From DASQWP01 sp050697555 (GTDB lineage Bacteria > Actinomycetota > Thermoleophilia > Gaiellales > Gaiellaceae), in contig JBOHAD010000117.1 in NCBI GenBank assembly GCA_050697555.1, positions 1 to 5,662 on the forward strand: DNA of 5,662 nt. The letters are read 5' to 3'. A program made the translations under genes and the position numbers. Below, piece by piece: positions 1-5,464 of this stretch. The notes under the pieces are model-generated. The model did not search any database and was not told the origin of the DNA. It saw nothing but the letters and a program-made list of their open reading frames with translations. Numbering within the stretch: position 1 is the first letter of the stretch; every line of letters starts with the position of its first letter.

Positions 1-748
1 GCCCGGGGGCCGCGCCGCCGGGATAGGCGTGGACGACGAGCTCGCCGCCACAGTGAAGGGCCTTGTCGGTGACGGAGTCCATGTCTCCCACGATCAGGTC
101 TGGCTTGTAGCCCGCGTCGAGGAGCGCATCGGCGCCGCCGTCCACGCCCACGAGCACGGGCTTGAAGTCGGCGATGTAGGGGCCGACGATGGAGAGGTCG
201 CGCCTCGTCTCCTGGCTGCGGGCGACGACGAGCGCGTGCCTGTCTCGGAAGACGGTGCGGAGCTGCGGAAGCTGGACGCCCTCGGAGAGGACGGTCGTCT
301 CCTCCCGAATGTGTTGGAGCGTGTTCTCCGCGAAGCTCTCGAGCGCCTGGCTCACGCGCCCGCGCTGCTCTCGAAGCGTGCGCTCGAGATCCTCCGCGCT
401 GAGCGCGTGGCCTGACGCGAGGCGCGTCCCGTTCCGAAAGAGGCTCGCGCCGCGAACGATCAGCTGCTCGCCCTCCTTGACCTCCTCGAAGAGATCCACC
501 CCGGGGGCGTCGATCAGGCGGACGCCTCCGCGCACGAGCGCGAGCGGCCCGGCGTTCGGGTAGCTGCCCGTCGTCGAGGGAGCTACGTTGACGACGACCC
601 TGACGCCGCTCTCGAGCAGCTCCTCGGCGGAGATGCGATCGAGGTCCGCGTGGTCGATGATCGCGATGTCGTTCGAGCCGAGGCGCTTGACGAGGTGCTT
701 CGTCCGCCGGTCCAGTCGTGCGACCCCGCTGAACTCGACGAAGCTCAT
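1..748 (-). CDS. steA: SteA-type cytokinetic ring protein, N-terminal 249 residues (runs off the window)
   Basis: Partial gene; ATG at 748-746, 249 codons visible, 3' end outside the window. I read it by translating the minus strand. The family (Rv1697 in M. tuberculosis, SteA in corynebacteria) is a division-site protein that works with SteB and affects daughter-cell separation. It carries a domain of the thiamin pyrophosphokinase catalytic fold but is not thought to make thiamin diphosphate. Visible landmarks: an N-terminal domain (about residues 1-110), a helical linker rich in Glu and Arg (about 115-150), then the TPK-like core with GVDGGADALL (201-210) and VGDMDSV (220-226), both as I remember them from the mycobacterial protein. 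The membrane segments expected at the family's C-terminus would lie off the window. The start codon overlaps the recN stop (ATGA, 745-748), and the only purine-rich stretch upstream is weak, so it is probably translated by coupling to recN. The identity is secure by motif and by its place after recN; the division role is inferred from the family. Confidence 0.9.
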   Translation of the reverse strand, partial: MSFVEFSGVARLDRRTKHLVKRLGSNDIAIIDHADLDRISAEELLESGVRVVVNVAPSTTGSYPNAGPLALVRGGVRLIDAPGVDLFEEVKEGEQLIVRGASLFRNGTRLASGHALSAEDLERTLREQRGRVSQALESFAENTLQHIREETTVLSEGVQLPQLRTVFRDRHALVVARSQETRRDLSIVGPYIADFKPVLVGVDGGADALLDAGYKPDLIVGDMDSVTDKALHCGGELVVHAYPGGAAPG

Positions 749-2391
749 CGCGCCTGCTGCACGTCTGTCAGGAACTCGGCTCCGCCCAGCATGCGCTCCA
801 ACTCTTCCCGCCTCTCCCCTTCCGAAAGACGCTCGATGCGCGTGTGAGTCGGGTCCCCCGGCACCTTCTCGACGCGGAAATGGGCCTCCGCCGGGCTTGC
901 GATCTGGGGCAGGTGGGTGATCGTGAGGATCTGCGCCCGGCCTGCCAGACGCGCGAGCGCGTCGGCGACCGCGTGCGCCGTGCGCCCGCCGATGCCGGCG
1001 TCGATCTCGTCGAAGACGATCGTGGGCTCGCCCCCGCCCGCGTGCGCGACGGCGCGGAGCGCGAGGGCGATGCGAGAGAGCTCGCCCCCGGAAGCGGTCT
1101 CGGCCACCCGTGCGAAGGGAAGGCCGGAGTTCGGACGGACGAGGAAGGCGACGTCGTCGGTTCCCGCAGGGCCGAGCTCCCGCGGCGAGAGCTCGGCGCG
1201 GAACTCCCCCTCGCCCAGGCCGAGCCCGCCCAGCTCGGCGGCGACGGCGTCGGCGAACTCGGGCGCCGCCCCGGCGCGCGCCGCGGCGAGCTCCCGGGCG
1301 AGAGCGTCGACCGTGGCTTCCACGGCGCCGAGTGCCTGCGCGGCAGCGGCAAGAGGGTCGGCACCCGCGTCGAGCGCATCCAGCTCGCTGCGCGCCTCGC
1401 CCGCGCGCGCGAGGAGCTCCTCGTAGTCGGCCGCGCCGAAGCGTCGGCGAGCGTCGGCGATGCGCTCGAGCTCCGCCTCGACCGCCTCCAGACGGCCCGG
1501 CTCCGCCTCGAGCGAGGCGAGGAAGCCCCGCAGAGTCGAGACCGCCTCCTTCACCCGGATCTCGGCCTCGCCCAGCTCGGCCAGGACCTCGCCGAGCTCG
1601 GGAGCGAGCCCCGCCGCCGCCTCCAGCGAGCGCGTCGCCTCGGCGACCCTCTCGGAGGCTCCCGCAGTCTCGCCCTGCTCCGGCGCCAGCGCCTCGGCGG
1701 CGGCGGTCGCCGCTTCCGCGAGCTCCGTGACGTGGCGGAGACGCTCGCGCTCCGCGAGCAGGCTCTCTTCTCCCTGCGACTCGAGGCCGTCCGTCCGAGC
1801 CACGAGCTCGCGAAGCTCCGCCAGTCGCTCGGCACGACTCGCGGCGGCGCGCTCGAGCTCGTCGCGACGGCGGCGCGCGGCGACCAGCTCACGCCAGGCG
1901 CGGACGAGCTCGGCCCGGCGCCGCAGCTGCTCCTCGCCCACGAAGGCGTCGAGCACGTCGAGCTGGTGCGAGGCACGCGCGAGCCGGCGTTGCTCGAACT
2001 GGCCCGACATGGCGAGGAGGCGCTCGACGAGCGCCGCGAGCTCCTCGCGGGGCACGGCGCGGCCCCACGCGTAGGCGCGTGTGCGCCCGTCGGCAAAGAC
2101 CCGGCGGGCCGCGACGAGCCCTTCCTCGCCGTCGGGCCTGAGCTCGGCGAGCGACTCGACGTCGTCGAGCGCGCCGTCGGGAAGGTCGAGCTCCGCCTCG
2201 ACGTACGCCTCCTGCGCCCCCGGGCCGAGGTAGCCGGGATCGCCGGCCGCTCCGAGCAGGAGGCCGATCGCCTGCGCGAGGATCGTCTTGCCGGCCCCGG
2301 TCTCGCCCGTGACCGCGTTCAGGCCCGGCGCGAAGGCGAGGTCGGCCTCGCGGATGAGCACGAAGTTCTCGATGCGAAGTCGGCGGAGCAC
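745..2391 (-). CDS. recN: DNA repair protein RecN (SMC-like ATPase)
   Basis: 548 residues, within the usual RecN range of about 550-580. RecN is a cytosolic SMC-family ATPase that acts early at DNA double-strand breaks and promotes end cohesion before RecA-dependent repair. Visible: N-terminal RLRIENFVLI, Walker A GETGAGKT at 29-36, a long Glu/Arg/Ala/Leu-rich coiled-coil region (roughly 150-400) broken by a short hinge, then the ABC signature SGGELSR at 434-440, Walker B IVFDE at 458-462 followed by IDAGIGG, and the H-loop THLPQIA with His493. All ATPase elements are intact. The start is a GTG at 2391-2389; the codon directly upstream in frame is a stop (TAG), so no longer form is possible, and position 1 matches the usual RecN N-terminus. 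There is no Shine-Dalgarno-like sequence and nadK stops 5 bp upstream, so coupling to nadK is likely. No LexA-type operator can sit in the 5-bp gap, so any damage induction must come from further upstream. Confidence 0.97.
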   Translation of the reverse strand: MLRRLRIENFVLIREADLAFAPGLNAVTGETGAGKTILAQAIGLLLGAAGDPGYLGPGAQEAYVEAELDLPDGALDDVESLAELRPDGEEGLVAARRVFADGRTRAYAWGRAVPREELAALVERLLAMSGQFEQRRLARASHQLDVLDAFVGEEQLRRRAELVRAWRELVAARRRRDELERAAASRAERLAELRELVARTDGLESQGEESLLAERERLRHVTELAEAATAAAEALAPEQGETAGASERVAEATRSLEAAAGLAPELGEVLAELGEAEIRVKEAVSTLRGFLASLEAEPGRLEAVEAELERIADARRRFGAADYEELLARAGEARSELDALDAGADPLAAAAQALGAVEATVDALARELAAARAGAAPEFADAVAAELGGLGLGEGEFRAELSPRELGPAGTDDVAFLVRPNSGLPFARVAETASGGELSRIALALRAVAHAGGGEPTIVFDEIDAGIGGRTAHAVADALARLAGRAQILTITHLPQIASPAEAHFRVEKVPGDPTHTRIERLSEGERREELERMLGGAEFLTDVQQAR

Positions 2392-2396
2392 CTACG

Positions 2397-3188
2397 TCAC
2401 GGGAAGACGTCGTGGTAGCGCGAGAAGAACGTCACCTCCGGGAGGAGCGCGAGGCGGCACGTCTCGTCCCCGACGCCGACGGCGAGCGAGCTCTCGGGCC
2501 CGAGCCCCCCGACCTCGTGGCCGTCGACGAGCACGGTCACGGGCAGCTCCGGGGCGCGGTTCGTGACCCGCAGGTCGAGGCCGCGCGGCACGACGAGCGG
2601 GCGCGTGTGCAGCGAGTGGGGCGCCACGAACGTCATCGCCATCGCCTCCAGGCCCCACATCATCACCGGGCCGCCGTTCGAGAGGTTGTAGCCGGTGGAG
2701 CCGGACGGCGTGCAGCAGATCATCCCGTCACAGGGCTGGCCGCCGAGCCGCTCGCCCCCGAGCTCCCACTCGAGCTCCACCATGCGCCCCGGGCGAGCGC
2801 TCGTGACGACGACGTCGTTGATCGCGGCGTGCTCGTCTTCGCCCAGCCGGGCGCGCACCGTCGAGAGCTCGACGACGCGGAAGTCGCCGGCGAAGGCCCG
2901 CTCGAGCGCTCGGTCGAGGTCGCTTCCGGGGGCGCTCGTGAGGAAGCCGACCCGGCCGAAGTTGATCCCGAAGACGGGCGTCCTCGTGCCAAGAGTCGCC
3001 CGCAGGGCTCTGAGCATCGTCCCGTCGCCGCCGAGGACGACCACCACGTCGGGCTCGTGCCCCTCGACCGTGACGAGCTCGACGCCGGCGGCGCGGGCCG
3101 CCTCCTCCAGGCGCCGCTCGGCGCGCTCGACCGGCTCGCGCCGGGAGTGAGTACGCATGAGGGCCGCGCGCCGGATGCGCGCGGGCAC
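2397..3188 (-). CDS. nadK: NAD kinase
   Basis: Phosphorylates NAD to NADP using ATP (or polyphosphate in some actinobacteria); cytosolic and usually essential. With the start chosen here it has 263 residues. Motifs: GGDGT at 53-57 with catalytic Asp55, GINFGRVGFL at 74-83, the NE/ND motif as AINDVVV (Asn124-Asp125), the glycine-rich TPSGSTGYNLSNGGP at 160-174, and a conserved DG pair at 222-223. The start is uncertain. A GTG at 3224 gives 275 residues but overlaps tlyA by 35 bp and adds a low-complexity Ser stretch. The GTG at 3188 begins one base after the tlyA TGA and keeps the first beta strand (RIRRAALMRTHSR). An ATG at 3158 would cut that strand off. None has a good Shine-Dalgarno sequence, so I prefer 3188 with coupling to tlyA. 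Family and function are secure. Confidence 0.95.
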   Translation of the reverse strand: MPARIRRAALMRTHSRREPVERAERRLEEAARAAGVELVTVEGHEPDVVVVLGGDGTMLRALRATLGTRTPVFGINFGRVGFLTSAPGSDLDRALERAFAGDFRVVELSTVRARLGEDEHAAINDVVVTSARPGRMVELEWELGGERLGGQPCDGMICCTPSGSTGYNLSNGGPVMMWGLEAMAMTFVAPHSLHTRPLVVPRGLDLRVTNRAPELPVTVLVDGHEVGGLGPESSLAVGVGDETCRLALLPEVTFFSRYHDVFP

Positions 3189-3189
3189 C

Positions 3190-3909
3190 TCAGCCGGCTG
3201 CGGCGAGATGGACGAAGAGCTCACGGTTTCCTTTCGGGCCGGGGAGCGCGGACTCGACCACGCCGAGGACGCGCCCGCCCCAGGCGGGAACCTGCGCGGT
3301 CACCTCGTCGAGGACGCGCCGGCGCACCTCGGGATCGCGGACGACGCCTCCCTTCCCGACGTCGGCGGGACCAGCCTCGAACTGCGGCTTCACGAGCACC
3401 AGCGCGCGCCAGCCGGGCGCCGCGCAGGCGAGCGCGGGCGGGAGCGCCTTGGCGAGACCGATGAAGGAGACGTCGCACGTGACGAACGTGGGCGCGAACG
3501 GCAGCTCCTCGCAGCGGAGCCCGCGCACGTTCGTCCGCTCGAGGACCGTGACGCGCGAGTCCTCGCGCAGGCGCGGGTGGAACTGGCCGTAGCCCACGTC
3601 GAGGGCGCAGACGCGGGCGGCGCCGGCCTGGAGCAGGGCGTCGGTGAACCCGCCGGTCGAAGCACCGACGTCGAGGCAGTCCTCGCCGGCGACGTCGATC
3701 TCGAGCTCTGCGAGCGCGCGCGCGAGCTTCTCGCCGCCGCGGGAGACGTAGCGGGGCCCGCGGTCGACCGCGAGCTCGGCCGCGTCGTCGACCTGCTCGC
3801 CGGCTTTCGTGTGCCCTCTGACGAGCCCGGCGAGCACGAGCGCCTGCGCCTGCGAGCGGCTCTCGGCGAGGCCGCGCTCGACGAGCAGCACGTCCAGCCG
3901 CTTCTTCAT
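3190..3909 (-). CDS. tlyA: TlyA family 16S/23S rRNA 2'-O-methyltransferase (S4 domain plus SAM-dependent domain)
   Basis: 239 residues. The family methylates ribose 2'-OH of cytidines in 16S and 23S rRNA using S-adenosylmethionine; in mycobacteria this makes ribosomes sensitive to capreomycin. The N-terminal S4 RNA-binding domain covers about residues 3-58 (starts MKKRLDVLLVERGL; also AQALVLAGLV and a VSRGGEKL linker). The FtsJ/RrmJ-like methyltransferase domain follows, with the SAM-binding loop DVGASTGGFTDALL at 80-93. From memory, the M. tuberculosis catalytic tetrad is Lys69, Asp154, Lys182, Glu238. Here Lys61, Asp146, Lys174 and Glu230 sit at the same spacing, offset by eight throughout, so the enzyme looks active. 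The ATG at 3909 fits the family N-terminus exactly. The frame stays open far upstream inside ispA, but that part is a shadow. The gene follows an 83-bp gap, lacks a clear Shine-Dalgarno sequence, and may have its own leaderless promoter. Confidence 0.95.
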   Translation of the reverse strand: MKKRLDVLLVERGLAESRSQAQALVLAGLVRGHTKAGEQVDDAAELAVDRGPRYVSRGGEKLARALAELEIDVAGEDCLDVGASTGGFTDALLQAGAARVCALDVGYGQFHPRLREDSRVTVLERTNVRGLRCEELPFAPTFVTCDVSFIGLAKALPPALACAAPGWRALVLVKPQFEAGPADVGKGGVVRDPEVRRRVLDEVTAQVPAWGGRVLGVVESALPGPKGNRELFVHLAAAG

Positions 3910-3916
3910 AGCGCTG

Positions 3917-3922
3917 AGCCTA
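3917..3922 (-). promoter_or_regulatory. Possible -10 box (TAGGCT) for a leaderless tlyA transcript
   Basis: On the minus strand TAGGCT fits the actinobacterial -10 consensus TANNNT and ends seven bases before the tlyA ATG, the spacing typical of leaderless transcripts in this phylum. The lack of a Shine-Dalgarno sequence before tlyA agrees with this. No convincing -35 hexamer is seen 16-19 bases further upstream. A six-base match with three fixed positions occurs by chance often, so this is tentative. Confidence 0.3.
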
Positions 3923-3967
3923 CCGCCTGGTCGGGCGGACGGCGGTGCCGCGGGCGCAACCGCTTCG

Positions 3968-3983
3968 CGCCGGTTCTCCGGCG
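3968..3983 (-). other. Short GC hairpin downstream of ispA
   Basis: On the minus strand CGCCGG-AGAA-CCGGCG forms a perfect 6-bp stem with a four-base loop, starting nine bases after the ispA stop codon. No U-run follows, so it is not a canonical intrinsic terminator. It could mark an mRNA 3' end or processing point. The overlapping sequence can also pair AACCG with CGGTT, an alternative fold sharing the same CCG bases. In such GC-rich DNA short stems arise easily by chance. Confidence 0.35.
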
Positions 3984-3992
3984 GATCCGAGC

Positions 3993-4832
3993 TCAGGTCC
4001 GCCGTTCCCTGATGGCTTCCACGAGCGCGGCGAGGACGGACGTGTCCCCCGCGAGCGCGTCCAGGCGCTCGTGCACACGTGCGCGCGTCTGGTCCGCGAG
4101 CTCGCGCGCCCGCTCGAGGCCGTGCAGCGAGACGTACGTGACCTTGCCGGCCGCCTCGTCCTTCCCGGGCGTCTTGCCGAGCTCCTCTGCGGTGCCCGTG
4201 GCGTCGAGGATGTCGTCCACGATCTGGAAGAGCAGGCCCACGTCGCGGCCGAACGCGGCCCAGTCCTCCCGATCGCGGCCCGAAACTCCAGCGACTGCCG
4301 TCGCACAGTTGACGCAGGCGAGGATCAGGCGCCCGGTCTTGAGCGAGTGCAGGCGGGCGAGGCCGTCGCCGTCGAGTCCGCCGTCGGTCGTCACGTCGAG
4401 GTACTGTCCGCCGATCATCCCGAGCGTCGCCTCGGCGAGCTCGCGGGCGACGTCGGGCGACGGATACCGGAGGGCAAGGCGAAACGCCTCGGCGAGGAGG
4501 GCGTCGCCGGCGAGGACGGCGACGTCCTCTCCGAAGCGGACATGGGCGCTGGGCTGGCCCCGGCGGAGGTCGTCGTCGTCGAGGGCGGGCAGGTCGTCGT
4601 GGACGAGGCTGAAGGTGTGCACGAGCTCGAGCGAGCAGGCGGCCGGCAAGAGCTCCTCCGGATCGCGGCCGAGCGCTTCGCCGGTGGCGAGGCAAAGGAC
4701 CGGCCGGATGCGCTTGCCGCCACCGAGGAGGGAGTAGCGAAGCGCCTCCTCGAGCTTGCCCAGCTCGCGCGCGAAGGGGAGCGCGGCGAGGTAGTCCTCA
4801 GCCAGGGCGCGGAGGTCGTCAACCTTGCGCAT
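3993..4832 (-). CDS. ispA: Short-chain polyprenyl diphosphate synthase, probably farnesyl diphosphate synthase
   Basis: 279 residues. Condenses isopentenyl diphosphate with allylic diphosphates to make C15 (possibly C20) prenyl diphosphates, precursors of undecaprenol, quinone side chains and other isoprenoids; cytosolic. Motifs: GGGKRIRP at 37-44, the first Asp-rich motif DDLPALDDDDLRRG at 79-92 (bacterial form with two extra residues), LAGDALL at 107-113, KTGRL at 165-169, the second Asp-rich motif DDILD at 206-210, and the downstream GKTPGKDEAAGK (219-230) common in bacterial enzymes. The residue five places before the first motif is Phe75, which together with the insertion is the pattern described for type II farnesyl diphosphate synthases. 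A geranylgeranyl product cannot be excluded. The ATG at 4832 has GGGAG four bases upstream and lies inside the 3' end of the xseB-like gene (14-bp overlap). Confidence 0.93.
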   Translation of the reverse strand: MRKVDDLRALAEDYLAALPFARELGKLEEALRYSLLGGGKRIRPVLCLATGEALGRDPEELLPAACSLELVHTFSLVHDDLPALDDDDLRRGQPSAHVRFGEDVAVLAGDALLAEAFRLALRYPSPDVARELAEATLGMIGGQYLDVTTDGGLDGDGLARLHSLKTGRLILACVNCATAVAGVSGRDREDWAAFGRDVGLLFQIVDDILDATGTAEELGKTPGKDEAAGKVTYVSLHGLERARELADQTRARVHERLDALAGDTSVLAALVEAIRERRT

Positions 4833-5007
4833 CCGGCTCCCGGCGGGCCCGCTCGACCTCCGTCTGTACCTTCTTGGCCAGCTCCGCGAGCTCCTGGAGG
4901 ATGGCGACGGCGCGATCGGCGTCGTCGGTCTGCTCCAGCTCCACGCGCGCGGACTCGAGCCTCTCCAGGAGCTCCTCCAGGCGGCGAACGGGCTCGGGAC
5001 CGCTCAT
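4819..5007 (-). CDS. Small helical protein, probably a divergent exodeoxyribonuclease VII small subunit
   Basis: 62 residues, shorter than the usual 70-80 of XseB. If XseB, it would join XseA in exonuclease VII, which degrades single-stranded DNA. The protein is almost entirely charged helix: helix 1 at about 5-25 (PVRRLEELLERLESARVEL), a short turn with DDAD, helix 2 at about 30-56 (ILQELAELAKKVQTEVERAR), which fits the antiparallel two-helix form of XseB. The characteristic XseB stretch ERLE-GELSLEE is only partly matched: ERLE is present, the GELSLEE part is not. Position supports the call, since xseB commonly sits directly before ispA and overlaps it. However, xseA is not next to it; nusB lies upstream instead. 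ATG at 5007 is preceded by AGAGG with a seven-base spacer. The reading frame is well supported; the XseB identity is moderate, hence no symbol. Confidence 0.6.
   Translation of the reverse strand: MSGPEPVRRLEELLERLESARVELEQTDDADRAVAILQELAELAKKVQTEVERARREPDAQG
4837..4841 (-). promoter_or_regulatory. Ribosome binding site (GGGAG) for ispA inside the xseB-like gene
   Basis: On the minus strand GGGAG precedes the ispA ATG (4832) with a four-base spacer. It is slightly close but supports that start, and it lies within the coding part of the upstream gene, consistent with the 14-bp overlap. Confidence 0.4.
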
Positions 5008-5014
5008 GCGCCAG

Positions 5015-5019
5015 CCTCT
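5015..5019 (-). promoter_or_regulatory. Ribosome binding site (AGAGG) for the xseB-like gene
   Basis: On the minus strand AGAGG lies seven bases before the ATG at 5007. It is the best-spaced Shine-Dalgarno-like sequence in the window, at one of the two genes that do not overlap or abut the preceding one. It lies in the loop of a tiny CCAG/CTGG inverted repeat (5011-5021), which may be chance. Confidence 0.45.
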
Positions 5020-5030
5020 GGCCTATTGGG

Positions 5031-5071
5031 GGCTCGTGGGGGAAACATGGTTTCCCCCACGGGAGCGAGCC
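5031..5071. repeat. Strong imperfect palindrome with 11-bp perfect core stem
   Basis: The core arms GTGGGGGAAAC (5036-5046) and GTTTCCCCCAC (5050-5060) are perfect reverse complements around a three-base loop. Outside them GGCTC (5031-5035) pairs with GAGCC (5067-5071), leaving a six-base one-sided bulge (5061-5066). In the transcript (minus strand) this gives a stable stem-loop between nusB and the xseB-like gene. No U-run follows, so it is not a typical intrinsic terminator. The A/T-runs inside the arms stand out in this GC-rich window. It could be a dispersed REP-like repeat, an RNA processing or attenuation site, or a protein-binding palindrome; the sequence alone does not decide. Confidence 0.8.
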
Positions 5072-5086
5072 GAAGGCGAGGGACGG

Positions 5087-5464
5087 TCAGGTCTTCGCCT
5101 CCCGGACGACGCGGCCGAGGATGCCGTTGACGAGCCGGCCCGCGTCCTCGCTCGCGTACCGCTTTGCCAGCGAAACGGCCTCGTCCACGGCGACCTCCAC
5201 CGGGACGTCGCCGCGATCCAGCTCGAAGAGGCCGATGCGGAGGATCGTGCGCTCGACGACGCCGAGCCGGTCGGCGCGCCAGTCGATCGCGGCCTCGTCG
5301 ATGCGGGCGTCGAGCTCCTGCGCGCGCGCGATGACGCCCTCCGCCAGCTCCTGGGCGAAGGAGTCGGCGGCGCCCTCGTGCAGGCTCGCGAGCGGCTGGC
5401 GGGTGAGGTCCCACTGGTAGAGCAGCTCGAGCGCCTGGCGGCGTGCCTCGCGACGGCTCGTCAC
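5087..5464 (-). CDS. nusB: Transcription antitermination factor NusB
   Basis: 125 residues, slightly shorter than E. coli NusB (139). NusB with NusE (ribosomal protein S10) binds boxA RNA and promotes antitermination of rRNA operons; cytosolic, all-helical. The N-terminus SRREARRQALELLYQWDL (3-20) is the arginine-rich RNA-contacting helix. Further family blocks are VVERTILRIGLFEL (69-82), the VAVDEAVSLAKRYASED stretch (91-107) and the C-terminal GRLVNGILGRV (109-119). All are intact. The start is a GTG at 5464-5462 whose last two bases form part of the accC stop (GTGA overlap), with no distinct Shine-Dalgarno sequence, so it is probably coupled to accC. It ends with a TGA at 5087. accC-nusB neighbourhood is common in Gram-positive bacteria. 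Confidence 0.95.
   Translation of the reverse strand: MTSRREARRQALELLYQWDLTRQPLASLHEGAADSFAQELAEGVIARAQELDARIDEAAIDWRADRLGVVERTILRIGLFELDRGDVPVEVAVDEAVSLAKRYASEDAGRLVNGILGRVVREAKT

Larger units (their letters stand above)
3910..3992. other. 83-bp intergenic gap between ispA and tlyA
   Basis: One of only two real gaps in the cluster. It contains a GC hairpin just after the ispA stop (3968-3983) and a TAGGCT box seven bases before the tlyA ATG (3917-3922). No open frame worth calling lies here. In the classic Firmicutes arrangement dxs occupies this position; no trace of a dxs coding remnant could be read in either strand. Confidence 0.6.
5008..5086. other. 79-bp intergenic gap between nusB and the xseB-like gene
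   Basis: Non-coding spacer that holds the strong inverted repeat at 5031-5071 and the ribosome binding site for the downstream gene. It lies where folD and xseA are found in the related Firmicutes cluster. No remnant of either could be read. Confidence 0.6.

Noticed and set aside
1..748. Thiamin pyrophosphokinase
   Set aside because: The GVDGGADALL and GDMDSV motifs belong to that fold, but the long N-terminal domain and the position after recN match SteA; true thiamin pyrophosphokinases are shorter and lack this N-terminal part.
844..2418. Long plus-strand open frame of 524 codons opposite recN
   Set aside because: The translation is Arg/Ala/Gly/Glu-rich with no recognisable domain, and it lies wholly opposite recN, whose motifs are all intact. 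High GC content removes stop codons from the opposite strand.
2412..3464. Plus-strand open frame opposite nadK and tlyA
   Set aside because: Low-complexity Arg/Ala/Pro sequence crossing two solid minus-strand genes and their junction; no family features.
3910..4695. Upstream extension of the tlyA frame into ispA
   Set aside because: The extra 262 residues are Arg/Pro-rich shadow of ispA in another frame; TlyA proteins begin at the S4 domain, matching the ATG at 3909.
3157..4737. Plus-strand open frame of 526 codons opposite tlyA and ispA
   Set aside because: Spans two well-supported genes on the other strand and a non-coding gap, turns into Ser/Arg-rich text, no motifs.
5031..5071. Intrinsic terminator between nusB and the xseB-like gene
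   Set aside because: The stem is strong but no U-run follows on either strand, so a canonical rho-independent terminator is not supported.
3945..5420. Plus-strand open frame of 491 codons opposite ispA, the xseB-like gene and nusB
   Set aside because: Crosses three minus-strand genes and the palindrome; composition shadow without domains.
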